Shown piece after piece: positions 1 through 7,905 of a DNA stretch of 8,602 nucleotides (within the stretch, counting starts at the first letter, position 1; each line of letters begins with the position of its first letter). The notes under the pieces were generated by a model that was not told the origin of the DNA, searched no databases, and worked only from the letters and a program-made list of their open reading frames with translations. A program made the position numbers and the translations under genes. The DNA comes from Azonexus sp. (lineage in GTDB: Bacteria > Pseudomonadota > Gammaproteobacteria > Burkholderiales > Rhodocyclaceae), in contig JAITWU010000102.1 in NCBI GenBank assembly GCA_031285115.1, forward strand, positions 1-8,602, written 5' to 3'.

Positions 1-440
1 TCGGCGAAGGCCCCGGCAGCGAGGAAGACGCGCGTGGCGAACCCTTCGTCGGCCAGGCTGGCAAATTGCTCGACAACATGCTGGCGGCGCTCGACATCGC
101 CCGTGGCAACCGGGTGTACATCGGCAACGCCGTCAAATGCCGCCCGCCCGGCAATCGCACGCCGGAAGCCGCCGAAATCGCCGCCTGCCGCCCGTATCTG
201 GAGCGCCAGATCGCCTTGTTGCAGCCAAAAATCATCGTCCTCCTCGGCAAAACGGCGGTGCATAGTCTCCTGCGCGAAGATAAATCCCTCGCTTCCCTGC
301 GCGGCCAACGCCTTCTATACGCCGGGATTCCCGTCATCGTCACCTACCACCCGGCCTACCTCTTGCGCAACCTGCCGGACAAAGCCAAAGCCTGGGAAGA
401 CCTGCTCTTCGCCCGGCGTGTTCTGCGGGCGGGGTCGTAG
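1..440 (+). CDS. Uracil-DNA glycosylase, family 4 (Fe-S type), 5'-truncated
   Basis: This is the C-terminal part of a family 4 uracil-DNA glycosylase, a base-excision repair enzyme that removes uracil from DNA. The frame is open from the window edge (first full codon at base 3) to TAG at 438-440, so the start lies upstream. Three family signatures are visible: GEGPGSEED with the following GEPFVGQAG near the start, GNAVKCRPPGNRTP in the middle, and HPAYLLR near the end. Family 4 enzymes bind a 4Fe-4S cluster through four cysteines. The two C-terminal ligands are present (Cys in KCRPP and Cys in ACRPYL), and the other two would lie upstream of the window. An internal ATG at 66 lies after motif 1 and cannot be the true start. 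The radical SAM gene begins 32 bp downstream on the same strand and may be co-transcribed. The family call is confident; the full length cannot be judged. Confidence 0.93.
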   Translation, partial: GEGPGSEEDARGEPFVGQAGKLLDNMLAALDIARGNRVYIGNAVKCRPPGNRTPEAAEIAACRPYLERQIALLQPKIIVLLGKTAVHSLLREDKSLASLRGQRLLYAGIPVIVTYHPAYLLRNLPDKAKAWEDLLFARRVLRAGS

Positions 441-472
441 CAGAGTCCGGCGCGGAGCCGGTAAGGGCAAGC

Positions 473-1591
473 ATGGACGACTTCGACCCGCCGCCGCCAA
501 TCGTCTTGCCGCCTTTGAGCCGCAAAGGTCGTGGCGCGGGCTTGAACATGGACAGCCGTTTTGCCGCCCGGCAGCGCGAACGGATCGACGATGGCTGGGA
601 TATGGGCATGGACGTGGCGGAACCGCCGCCGCCGCTCAAAACCGAACTGGTGGTCGATGCCAGTAAAAGCATCATCACCGGCAACGATTCGCCCGACCTG
701 CCTTTTGCGCGCAGCATCAACCCCTATCGCGGCTGCGAGCATGGCTGCATCTACTGCTATGCGCGCCCGTCGCACGCTTACCTCGGCTTTTCGCCCGGTC
801 TCGATTTTGAAACGAAGATCGTCTACAAACCGGCGGCTGCCGCCCTGCTGCGCGAGGAACTCACAAAAAGCGCCTACCAGTGCGCCCCCATCGCGCTGGG
901 CATGAACACCGACGCCTGGCAGCCGGTCGAGCGCCAGCTCGGCGTCACGCGCGGCATTCTCGAAACGCTGGCCGAATGCCAACATCCCTTCGGCACTGTT
1001 ACCAAATCGGCGCTGATTCTGCGCGACATCGACATTCTCGCGGCGATGGCGCGGGAAAATCTCTGCCACGTCGCCATCACCCTGACCACGCTCGACCCGG
1101 AACTGGCCCGCCGTTCCGAACCCCGCGCCGCCAGCCCGGCGCGGCGGCTCGAAGTCATGCGCCAACTCGCCGCCGCTGGCGTTCCCGTTGGCGTCGCCAT
1201 TGCGCCGATCATTCCCGCCCTCAACGACCACGAACTCGAAGCCATCATGGCCGCCGCGCAGGAAGCGGGCGCGAGAAAAGCCTTTTACACCGTGCTGCGG
1301 CTGCCGCATGAATTGAGTCCCTTGTTCCGCGACTGGCTCGCCACCCATGCGCCGGGCCGGGCCAGACATGTCATGAGCGTGCTCCGGCAAATGCGCGGCG
1401 GCGCCGATTACGACAGCGACTTTGCCACCCGGATGGGCGGCGCGGGCGAATTTGCCAACCTGCTGCAACAACGCTTCCGCCTCGCCAGTAAACGCCTCGG
1501 CCTCGACAACCAGGATGCGGCGTGGCCGCAACTCGACTGCTCGCGCTTCGTCAAACCGCGCCGGGCATCGGCGCAGGGGGAGCTGTTTTAG
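473..1591 (+). CDS. PA0069-family radical SAM protein
   Basis: This encodes a 372-residue radical SAM protein of the PA0069 type, related to the spore photoproduct lyase-like group; its substrate is unknown. The 4Fe-4S/SAM motif CxxxCxxC is intact in RGCEHGCIYCYARP (Cys88, Cys92, Cys95), followed by the family-typical HAYLGFSPGLDFETKI. The RKGRG motif (residues 17-21) and RIDDGWD (residues 37-43) are N-terminal hallmarks of this family. They support a start upstream of RKGRG, at ATG 473, rather than at ATG 549. An AAGGG ribosome-binding-like stretch lies at 463-467, five bases before the ATG. The gene follows the uracil-DNA glycosylase by 32 bp. Codon use is strongly GC-rich, like the UDG and LysR genes and unlike the following operon. 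No function can be inferred beyond a SAM-dependent radical reaction. Confidence 0.9.
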   Translation: MDDFDPPPPIVLPPLSRKGRGAGLNMDSRFAARQRERIDDGWDMGMDVAEPPPPLKTELVVDASKSIITGNDSPDLPFARSINPYRGCEHGCIYCYARPSHAYLGFSPGLDFETKIVYKPAAAALLREELTKSAYQCAPIALGMNTDAWQPVERQLGVTRGILETLAECQHPFGTVTKSALILRDIDILAAMARENLCHVAITLTTLDPELARRSEPRAASPARRLEVMRQLAAAGVPVGVAIAPIIPALNDHELEAIMAAAQEAGARKAFYTVLRLPHELSPLFRDWLATHAPGRARHVMSVLRQMRGGADYDSDFATRMGGAGEFANLLQQRFRLASKRLGLDNQDAAWPQLDCSRFVKPRRASAQGELF

Positions 1592-1631
1592 GTTTTGCCA
1601 GCGGCCAATGCAATCAGTTGACGGGCGGCAG

Positions 1632-1637
1632 TATAAT
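1632..1637 (+). promoter_or_regulatory. Candidate -10 element for the SGNH/MBOAT operon
   Basis: A perfect TATAAT lies in the 75-100 bp gap after the radical SAM gene, about 33-54 bp before the possible starts of the first operon gene. A TTGACG sits at 1618-1623, but the spacer is only 8 bp, too short for a standard sigma-70 pair. At the correct distance the -35 hexamer is poor. Transcription would start near 1643-1645. This is the only promoter-like site seen for the four-gene operon. Confidence 0.4.
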
Positions 1638-1690
1638 CACGGGTTTTTAGCCTGCGTCACAAGCGTTTGATGAGGATGTTGCCGGAAATC

Positions 1691-2509
1691 ATGGGTAAAT
1701 TACAAACAGACAATAGCAGTGGACAAAAAAAACAAGATGATTTGTCGTGGCTTTGGCGTTATTTCCGGCTCTCGCTATCGTTGGCGGCGGCGTGCTTGAT
1801 ATTGATCGCCAGGCCGGTAGCGGCAGCGCCTGACGCCCCGGAAATTCTCGTCATTGGCGATTCCCAGGCGCAGGGCGTGGCTGGCGCTTTGCAGCGTTTA
1901 TATATGCGCAGCCGGGAATACCGTATCGACGATAAAAGTAGAATCGGCACCGGGTTGATGTTCAAATCAAACTATGATTGGCCGGCTGCCGTCGAACAAT
2001 TGGCGGCAGCCGGGCGTCCGGCTGTTGCCGTCATTATGTTTGGCGCCAATGACCGCCCGGCGATTCGTATCAAAGGCGTGGTCGATCAAAAATTGCTGGC
2101 GTCCTTCAGCGCCACTTATTCCGGTCGCGTTGCAAATATTGTCAAATCGCTCAAGAAAGCCAATATTCAGGTAATCTGGGTGAGCCATCCGGTGGTCAAG
2201 GATGCTGAATATAATGAAGACATGGCGGCGCTCAATCAAATTATGAAAAAAGCAGCCGAGCAGGAAGGCGCGCGGTGGGTATCCCTGCAAAATATCACCG
2301 GCGAAGATTCAGATGCTTACTCCGCCACGGGCAAGGCTTTGGATGGTAAAACGCACCGTTTGCGCGCCGACGATGGCATCCATTTCACCCCGGTCGGCTA
2401 CGACCTCGTCGCCGCCAGAGTGGAGCCGGTGTTGAAGAGTATTGCCGCGCCGCTGCCCGGCAATACGGTAAAACCCGTGGCTGGCATTGGCGTGAAGGTT
2501 GTTCAATGA
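1691..2509 (+). CDS. Membrane-anchored periplasmic SGNH hydrolase-fold protein (DUF459-like)
   Basis: This is a 272-residue SGNH/GDSL-fold protein, probably anchored in the inner membrane and facing the periplasm. Numbered from ATG 1691, a hydrophobic segment at about residues 28-46 ends in VAAA and could be a signal anchor or cleaved signal peptide. The SGNH blocks are complete: GDSQ with the candidate nucleophile Ser58, a glycine in SRIGTGL, GAND at 118-121, and DDGIHF with Asp228 and His231. This resembles DUF459 proteins and, in role, PatB-type O-acetyltransferases that work with an MBOAT partner. Transferase versus esterase activity cannot be told from sequence. The start is uncertain: in-frame TTG 1667, ATG 1670 and ATG 1676 also exist, but only 1691 has a weak GGA (1684-1686) upstream. 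Codons just after the start are A-rich and include an A8 run at 1725-1732. The stop overlaps the next start (ATGA). Confidence 0.82.
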   Translation: MGKLQTDNSSGQKKQDDLSWLWRYFRLSLSLAAACLILIARPVAAAPDAPEILVIGDSQAQGVAGALQRLYMRSREYRIDDKSRIGTGLMFKSNYDWPAAVEQLAAAGRPAVAVIMFGANDRPAIRIKGVVDQKLLASFSATYSGRVANIVKSLKKANIQVIWVSHPVVKDAEYNEDMAALNQIMKKAAEQEGARWVSLQNITGEDSDAYSATGKALDGKTHRLRADDGIHFTPVGYDLVAARVEPVLKSIAAPLPGNTVKPVAGIGVKVVQ

Positions 2510-3929
2510 GATGGAGTTTTGCCGCGCTGGCGGCGCGCATCTGTATTGCTCTTGCCGTCAGCGGCTGTAGTTCCGGGAATACAAAAGATACGGCTGCCGG
2601 AACCGGTTTTTCGCCGGGCCAACCGCCCGGACGGGCCAGCATGGCGCTGGCCGAAAATAAAAAAACAGGCCGCGAAAAAAATGCCGGCAGCCTGGCGCAC
2701 CCTGAAAGCGAACCGCTTCTGCCATTTTTTTTTGTATTGAAGGAATTAGAGTCCGGCGCGCGGGAAACGCCGGTTAATATACTGCAAATCGGAGATAGCC
2801 ATACGGCAGGCGATTATTTATCCGGGCGGCTGCGCGAACTTTTGCAGAATCGTTTTGGCGCGGCGGGGAGGGGGTTTTTACCGCCAGGTTTTCCCGATAA
2901 ATATTACAAACCCGATCTCATCAAAGTAACACAGAGCGCGGGCTGGCTGCGCCTGCGCAGTACGGAGGCCAATTCAACTGAGCGTTTTGGCATCGCCGGG
3001 GTGGCGCAGCGCAGCACCAAACCCCGGCAGCGCATGTCGATTTTGTCGACCGAAGCGGCTGGCTTCGATCATGGTTTTGTCGAAGTGCTTGGGCCGGCCC
3101 GTTTTTCTCTTACTTTCGATAATGCGGAAACCCGGGAATTCGATATTTCGGGCGATGCGCCGAATGGGGAGTGGATCGAATTTGACGCTCCGGCGGGCAG
3201 TCAGGAACTGGTGCTGGAAACCGGGAATTCGCCGGTCACGCTTTTAGCCTGGGGCGTACAGCGCAAAGGCGCCGGTATTCTTTACAGCAACCTCGGCACC
3301 ATTGGCGCGCAGGCAAAACTGATGGGGCGCTGGGATGCCGGTATTGTTCGCTCCGAACTCCAGCATCTCGACCCGGCGCTGATTCTGATTGCTTTTGGCA
3401 CCAATGAGGCATTTGGCGAGCGCAATGATCTCATTAATTTTTATTGGGATTTTTCCGATCCTGTCGCGTTTATTGCCAAAAGCGCGCCCAATGCGGCCAT
3501 CGTCATTATCGGGCCGCCTGACAGCAATCGTCTTTACCGTCGGCCCGCCGGTGTTTATGGCGACTGTACGGATGCTGCCCTGAGCGGGCCGCCGCTCGCC
3601 CTGGCGGCCAACCCGGCGCAAAAAAAACGCCCGTTCAGCATCGTCTGGGCGACGCCGGAGGAAGTGACGCTGGTCGAGGCGGAGGAAATGCGCATCGCCG
3701 CCGATCATGGCTGGTATTTTTGGGATTGGAGCGCGGTCATGGGCGGCTCCTGCTCGGCGCATCGCTGGTCGGTCAGAAATGAGCCGCTGGTTCGTCCGGA
3801 TCATATTCACCAGACCATGGCTGGCTATCGTTTTTCGGCAGAGCTTCTCTATCGGGAACTGATGACCGGATATGGCCGTTATCGCAAGGAAACTGGAATT
3901 TCTTCCAGTTTGAAACAGACCAGACGATA

Positions 3930-3930
<1 letters not shown>
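2506..3930 (+). CDS. SGNH-fold lipoprotein, Ape1-like (O-acetyl esterase or transferase candidate)
   Basis: This 474-residue exported protein has a lipoprotein signal. The hydrophobic N-terminus ends in the lipobox VSGC with Cys21, and the following Ser suggests outer-membrane sorting. Residues 22-70 are a low-complexity linker. The SGNH fold then appears in pieces: QIGDSHTAGD with candidate nucleophile Ser98, NLGTIGAQ (Gly264), FGTNEAFG with Asn300, and RPDHIH with Asp432 and His435. Between blocks I and II lies an insert of roughly 135 residues, rich in beta-type sequence. This resembles neisserial Ape1, a peptidoglycan O-acetyl esterase with a carbohydrate-binding domain inserted in its SGNH fold; that comparison is from memory. 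It starts by a 4-bp ATGA overlap with the previous gene and its TAA overlaps the MBOAT start by one base, implying translational coupling. Homopolymers A7 (2659-2665, 2675-2681) and T9 (2725-2733) lie early in the gene. It could instead act on an acetylated exopolysaccharide. Confidence 0.82.
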
Positions 3931-5345
<1,415 letters not shown>

Positions 5346-5347
5346 GT

Positions 5348-5611
5348 ATGGCCGAAAAACAATCGGACGCGATCGCAGGGCAAAACCGTGAGCGTCTGGC
5401 GACGCCGGGCGGCGTGGTCGTGATGACCCTCGCCGGAGCCGTCGTGCTGTTGCTGCTTTGTTCGCATGGGCTTGCCGAATGGGCCGACCGCCAGTATCCG
5501 GAGCTTGCGCCTTACGCCCATTGGCTTGACGAGGCCCTGGCGCAGGTCGGCTTGTCGGCCTTTTATGACGCGCTGCGCAGCCTCGCCCGGATGCTTGCTG
5601 GCGCGGCTTAG
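5348..5611 (+). CDS. Small single-pass membrane protein at the end of the acyltransferase operon
   Basis: This is an 87-residue protein I do not recognise. It begins with a polar stretch (about 1-20), followed by one clear hydrophobic segment (about 22-39, GGVVVMTLAG and then a leucine run). A mostly helical-looking, acidic and aromatic tail (about 42-80) ends in a short Ala-rich stretch. The ATG lies two bases after the MBOAT stop, so it is very likely translated with it. No strong ribosome-binding site is seen, which fits coupling. Nothing catalytic is visible. Its place as last gene of the operon suggests an accessory or assembly subunit of the acyltransferase complex, but this is inference from context only. 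A chance frame is less likely, given the tight spacing and the good membrane segment. Confidence 0.7.
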   Translation: MAEKQSDAIAGQNRERLATPGGVVVMTLAGAVVLLLLCSHGLAEWADRQYPELAPYAHWLDEALAQVGLSAFYDALRSLARMLAGAA

Positions 5612-5628
5612 TGCAGCGGCTTAATGCA
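5603..5628. repeat. Tandem 13-bp repeat spanning two convergent stop codons
   Basis: Two adjacent 13-bp units, GCGGCTTAGTGCA (5603-5615) and GCGGCTTAATGCA (5616-5628), differ at one base. A third partial unit, GCGGC, begins at 5629. The first unit contains the TAG of the small membrane protein gene. The second contains the TTA that is the TAA of lplT on the minus strand. Only 9 bp separate the two genes, and no hairpin-plus-T-run terminator is visible here. Confidence 0.7.
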
Positions 5629-6886
5629 GCGGCGAATCGTCGAGGTGGCGAACGTCGTCGTGCAGGCGCTGGTTATGCAGGTGGCGGAGGCGGATCAGGC
5701 ACATCAGACCGGCGACGAAGAGGCCGAACAGGGTCAATACCCAGTGGCTCGACAGGTTGTAACGGATCATCAGGTAATACAGCCCGGTCATCACCAGAAT
5801 GGACAGATTTTCGTTGAAATTCTGCACGGCGATCGAATGACCCGCGCCCATGAGAATGTGGCCGCGATGCTGCAAGAGGGCGTTCATCGGCACGACGAAA
5901 AAGCCGGACAGGGCGCCGATGAGGATCAGCAGCGGTATCGCCAGCCACAGGTGAGAGACGAAGTTGATGAGGATCATGATGACGCCCATGCCGATGCCGA
6001 GCGGGATGACTCTCACCGATTTTCTCAGGGTGACGAAACGCGCCGCCAGCACCGCGCCGATGGCGACGCCGATGGCGACGACGCCTTGCAGCATCGACGA
6101 TTGCGACAGATCGAAATGGAGCGCCTCGGCCGCCCACTGGATGACGATAAATTGCAGCGTCGCGCCAGCGCCCCAGAACAGCGTCGTCACGGCGAGCGAA
6201 ATCTGCCCGAGGCGGTCGCGCCAGAGGAGCGCCAGGCAATGGTTGAATTCATGGAACAGGTAGAGCGGATTTTTTTTCAGGGGCTGGTGGCGAACGCCGG
6301 TATCGGGCACGTAGACGTTGAAGAGGGCGGCCAGCACATAGAGCAGGGCGATGATGGCGACGGCTGCTTCGCCGGGGGTGTCGATACCGGTGTCGAGCAG
6401 CGGCAGATCGAAGGCGAGCAGTTTTTGGGCGACGGCGGGTTCGATCAGCGTGCCGCCGATGACCACGCCGAGAATGATGGCGGCGACGGTGAGGCCCTCG
6501 ATCCAGCCATTTGCGACGACCAGCAGGCGGTGCGGCAGATATTCGGTGAGGATGCCGTATTTGGCTGGCGAATAAGCGGCGGCGCCGAGGCCGACGACGG
6601 CGTAGGCAAGGAGCGGATGGACGCCGAAAAACATCATCGCGCAGCCGCCGATCTTGATCGTATTGCTGATGAGCATGACCCGGCCCTTGGGCATCGAATC
6701 GGCAAAAGCCCCGACAAAGGCGGCGAGGGCGACGTAGGAGACGGTGAAAAAGGTTTTCAGCAGCGGCTCATAGCCGGCGGGCGCCTGCATGTCGCGCAGG
6801 GCGGCAATGGCGGCGATGAGGAGGGCGTTGTCGGCCAGCGCGGAAAAAAACTGCGCGGCCATGATGATGTAGAAACCGAGGGGCAC
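5621..6886 (-). CDS. lplT: Lysophospholipid transporter LplT (MFS)
   Basis: This is a 421-residue major facilitator protein of the LplT type. In E. coli, LplT flips lysophospholipids across the inner membrane so that Aas can re-acylate them. Recognisable features are AQFFSALADNALL (residues 11-23), a motif-A-like GAFADSMPKGRVM (59-71), and GAAAYSPAKYGILTE (101-115), which is highly characteristic of LplT. Many hydrophobic segments follow. The frame begins at GTG 6886, with an in-frame TAA six codons upstream, so no earlier start is possible unless the sequence is wrong. There is an A7 run (plus strand, 6887-6893) directly before the start and no clear ribosome-binding site. A second A7 lies at 6844-6850 and a T8 at 6270-6277. 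No acyltransferase gene adjoins it in the window, unlike the E. coli lplT-aas pair. It is divergent from the LysR gene and convergent with the acyltransferase operon. Confidence 0.92.
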   Translation of the reverse strand: MPLGFYIIMAAQFFSALADNALLIAAIAALRDMQAPAGYEPLLKTFFTVSYVALAAFVGAFADSMPKGRVMLISNTIKIGGCAMMFFGVHPLLAYAVVGLGAAAYSPAKYGILTEYLPHRLLVVANGWIEGLTVAAIILGVVIGGTLIEPAVAQKLLAFDLPLLDTGIDTPGEAAVAIIALLYVLAALFNVYVPDTGVRHQPLKKNPLYLFHEFNHCLALLWRDRLGQISLAVTTLFWGAGATLQFIVIQWAAEALHFDLSQSSMLQGVVAIGVAIGAVLAARFVTLRKSVRVIPLGIGMGVIMILINFVSHLWLAIPLLILIGALSGFFVVPMNALLQHRGHILMGAGHSIAVQNFNENLSILVMTGLYYLMIRYNLSSHWVLTLFGLFVAGLMCLIRLRHLHNQRLHDDVRHLDDSPLH

Positions 6887-6923
6887 AAAAAAACTTGTTT
6901 CTTATCTATGACTTCGGGCACGG

Positions 6924-6932
6924 TTTATACCA
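6924..6932 (-). promoter_or_regulatory. Candidate extended -10 promoter for lplT
   Basis: On the minus strand this reads TGGTATAAA, an extended -10 (TGn) followed by a TATAAT-like hexamer. Transcription would start near 6917, giving a leader of about 30 bases before the GTG start of lplT. No good -35 hexamer is seen at the usual distance, which is tolerable for extended -10 promoters. Confidence 0.4.
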
Positions 6933-6940
6933 TGCTTTGC

Positions 6941-6952
6941 GCCTGCTCAGGC
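6941..6952. promoter_or_regulatory. Short inverted repeat in the lplT-LysR intergenic region
   Basis: GCCTG-CT-CAGGC is a 5-bp perfect inverted repeat in the 116-bp divergent region, just upstream of the candidate lplT -10 on the minus strand and about 50 bp before the LysR start. LysR-type regulators often bind dyads in such divergent spacers, so it may be an operator. The arms are short and chance is not excluded. Confidence 0.25.
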
Positions 6953-6990
6953 AGCCAGCGGCGGAATGTGATTGAATAGCGCCCGTTAAT

Positions 6991-6996
6991 GAGGAG
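6991..6996 (+). promoter_or_regulatory. Strong Shine-Dalgarno site for the LysR gene
   Basis: GAGGAG lies six bases before ATG 7003. It is the best ribosome-binding site in the window and fixes this start. Confidence 0.8.
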
Positions 6997-7002
6997 AAAA
7001 GA

Positions 7003-7905
7003 ATGGCTGACCGGCGTCTACAGGTCTTTCATGCCGTAGCCAGACATCTGAACTTCACCCGCGCTGCCGAGTCGCTGTTCATGACCCAGCCGTCCGTTAC
7101 TTTTCAGATCAAGCAACTGGAAGCGGAGTACGGCGCGCGTCTCTTTGAGCGGCGGCGCGGCGGCGTCTCGCTGACGCCAGCGGGCGAAGTGATGCTGCCC
7201 TACGTCGAGCGCATCGTCGCCATAAGCAACGAACTGGCGACCCGTCTGGACGAAATGACCGGAGAAATGCGCGGCGCGCTGCTGATCGGGGCTGGATCGT
7301 CGATTGCCGGTTTCATGCTGCCGCCGGTGCTTGGCGAATTCAACGATCTTTACCCGCAAGTTCGCGTCCAGCTCAGTGTCGCCAATTCGGCGGAGATTGA
7401 AAACCGGGTCGCCGAACACAGTCTCGACGCCGGTTTTATCAGCCTTGCGCCCAAACTGCCCGGTCTTGCCAGCCGCCGTACCGGCATTGATGAACTGCTC
7501 GTCATCTGCGCCCCCGACTATCCGCTGGCCAAGCTGACAGCGGTGACGCCCAAACTCCTCGCCGATTACGAATTCATTGCCCGCGAGCCGGGGTCGGGCA
7601 TTCGCACCCTGGTCGAAAACTGGTTTGCCGCCAATAAAATCGCGCCAGAACGGCTCAAAACGCAAATGGAGCTGGGCAGCCCGGAAGCGCTCAAGGGCTT
7701 GGTCGCCACCGGGCTGGGCTTTGCCATCGTACCGCGCGTGACCGTCGCCAAAGAACTGCGGCTCGGCGAACTGGCTGCGGTTCCACTGACGCCGCCGCTT
7801 CAGCGCGATGTGCGCCTGATCTACCCGGAAGAACGTTTTCAATCCCGTCTGGTGACGACTTTTGTCAAATTTGCCGCTGGCAAGTTGAAGGAACTTTACG
7901 CATGA
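7003..7905 (+). CDS. LysR-type transcriptional regulator
   Basis: This 300-residue protein has the standard LysR build. A winged helix-turn-helix occupies about residues 1-60, with the recognition region NFTRAAESLFMTQPSVTFQIKQLE (17-40) and the wing ending in LTPAGE. A linker helix (about 62-90) and a periplasmic-binding-protein-like effector domain from about residue 91 follow. The effector domain contains SSIAGFMLPPVL, a late GLGFAIVPR motif and a typical length. The overall look is closest to the CbbR/CysL-like subgroup, but the effector is unknown. It is divergent from lplT across 116 bp, so autoregulation and control of lplT are plausible. Its TGA overlaps the ATG of the alanine racemase gene (ATGA), so the regulator and racemase are probably translated from one mRNA. 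Codon use is GC-rich and ordinary for the region. Confidence 0.93.
   Translation: MADRRLQVFHAVARHLNFTRAAESLFMTQPSVTFQIKQLEAEYGARLFERRRGGVSLTPAGEVMLPYVERIVAISNELATRLDEMTGEMRGALLIGAGSSIAGFMLPPVLGEFNDLYPQVRVQLSVANSAEIENRVAEHSLDAGFISLAPKLPGLASRRTGIDELLVICAPDYPLAKLTAVTPKLLADYEFIAREPGSGIRTLVENWFAANKIAPERLKTQMELGSPEALKGLVATGLGFAIVPRVTVAKELRLGELAAVPLTPPLQRDVRLIYPEERFQSRLVTTFVKFAAGKLKELYA

Noticed and set aside
447..461. CCGGC/GCCGG hairpin just before the radical SAM ribosome-binding site
   Set aside because: The stem is only 5 bp in GC-rich DNA with no T-run. It is too weak to call a terminator or a regulatory hairpin.
34..666. Plus-strand 210-codon frame overlapping the UDG end and the radical SAM start
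   Set aside because: It is Ser/Arg/Pro-rich with no family resemblance, and both real genes occupy other frames with clear motifs.
356..1531. Minus-strand 391-codon open frame opposite the radical SAM gene
   Set aside because: This is an antisense shadow of a GC-rich gene. There are no recognisable motifs, while the opposite strand carries an intact CxxxCxxC radical SAM protein.
1618..1637. TTGACG plus TATAAT as a full sigma-70 promoter
   Set aside because: The spacer is 8 bp, far from the usual 16-18. Only the TATAAT was kept, as a tentative -10.
2725..2733. T9 run as an internal terminator
   Set aside because: No GC-rich stem precedes it, and it lies within a continuous, well-supported reading frame.
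5624..6979. Plus-strand 451-codon open frame opposite lplT
   Set aside because: Its protein is dominated by Asp, Glu, Gln, His and Arg, the expected complement of hydrophobic membrane codons. It has no domain, and lplT on the other strand is unmistakable.
7018..7842. Minus-strand 274-codon open frame opposite the LysR gene
   Set aside because: It is an antisense shadow with low-complexity Arg/Gln/Phe composition. The LysR gene has a strong ribosome-binding site and full domain structure.
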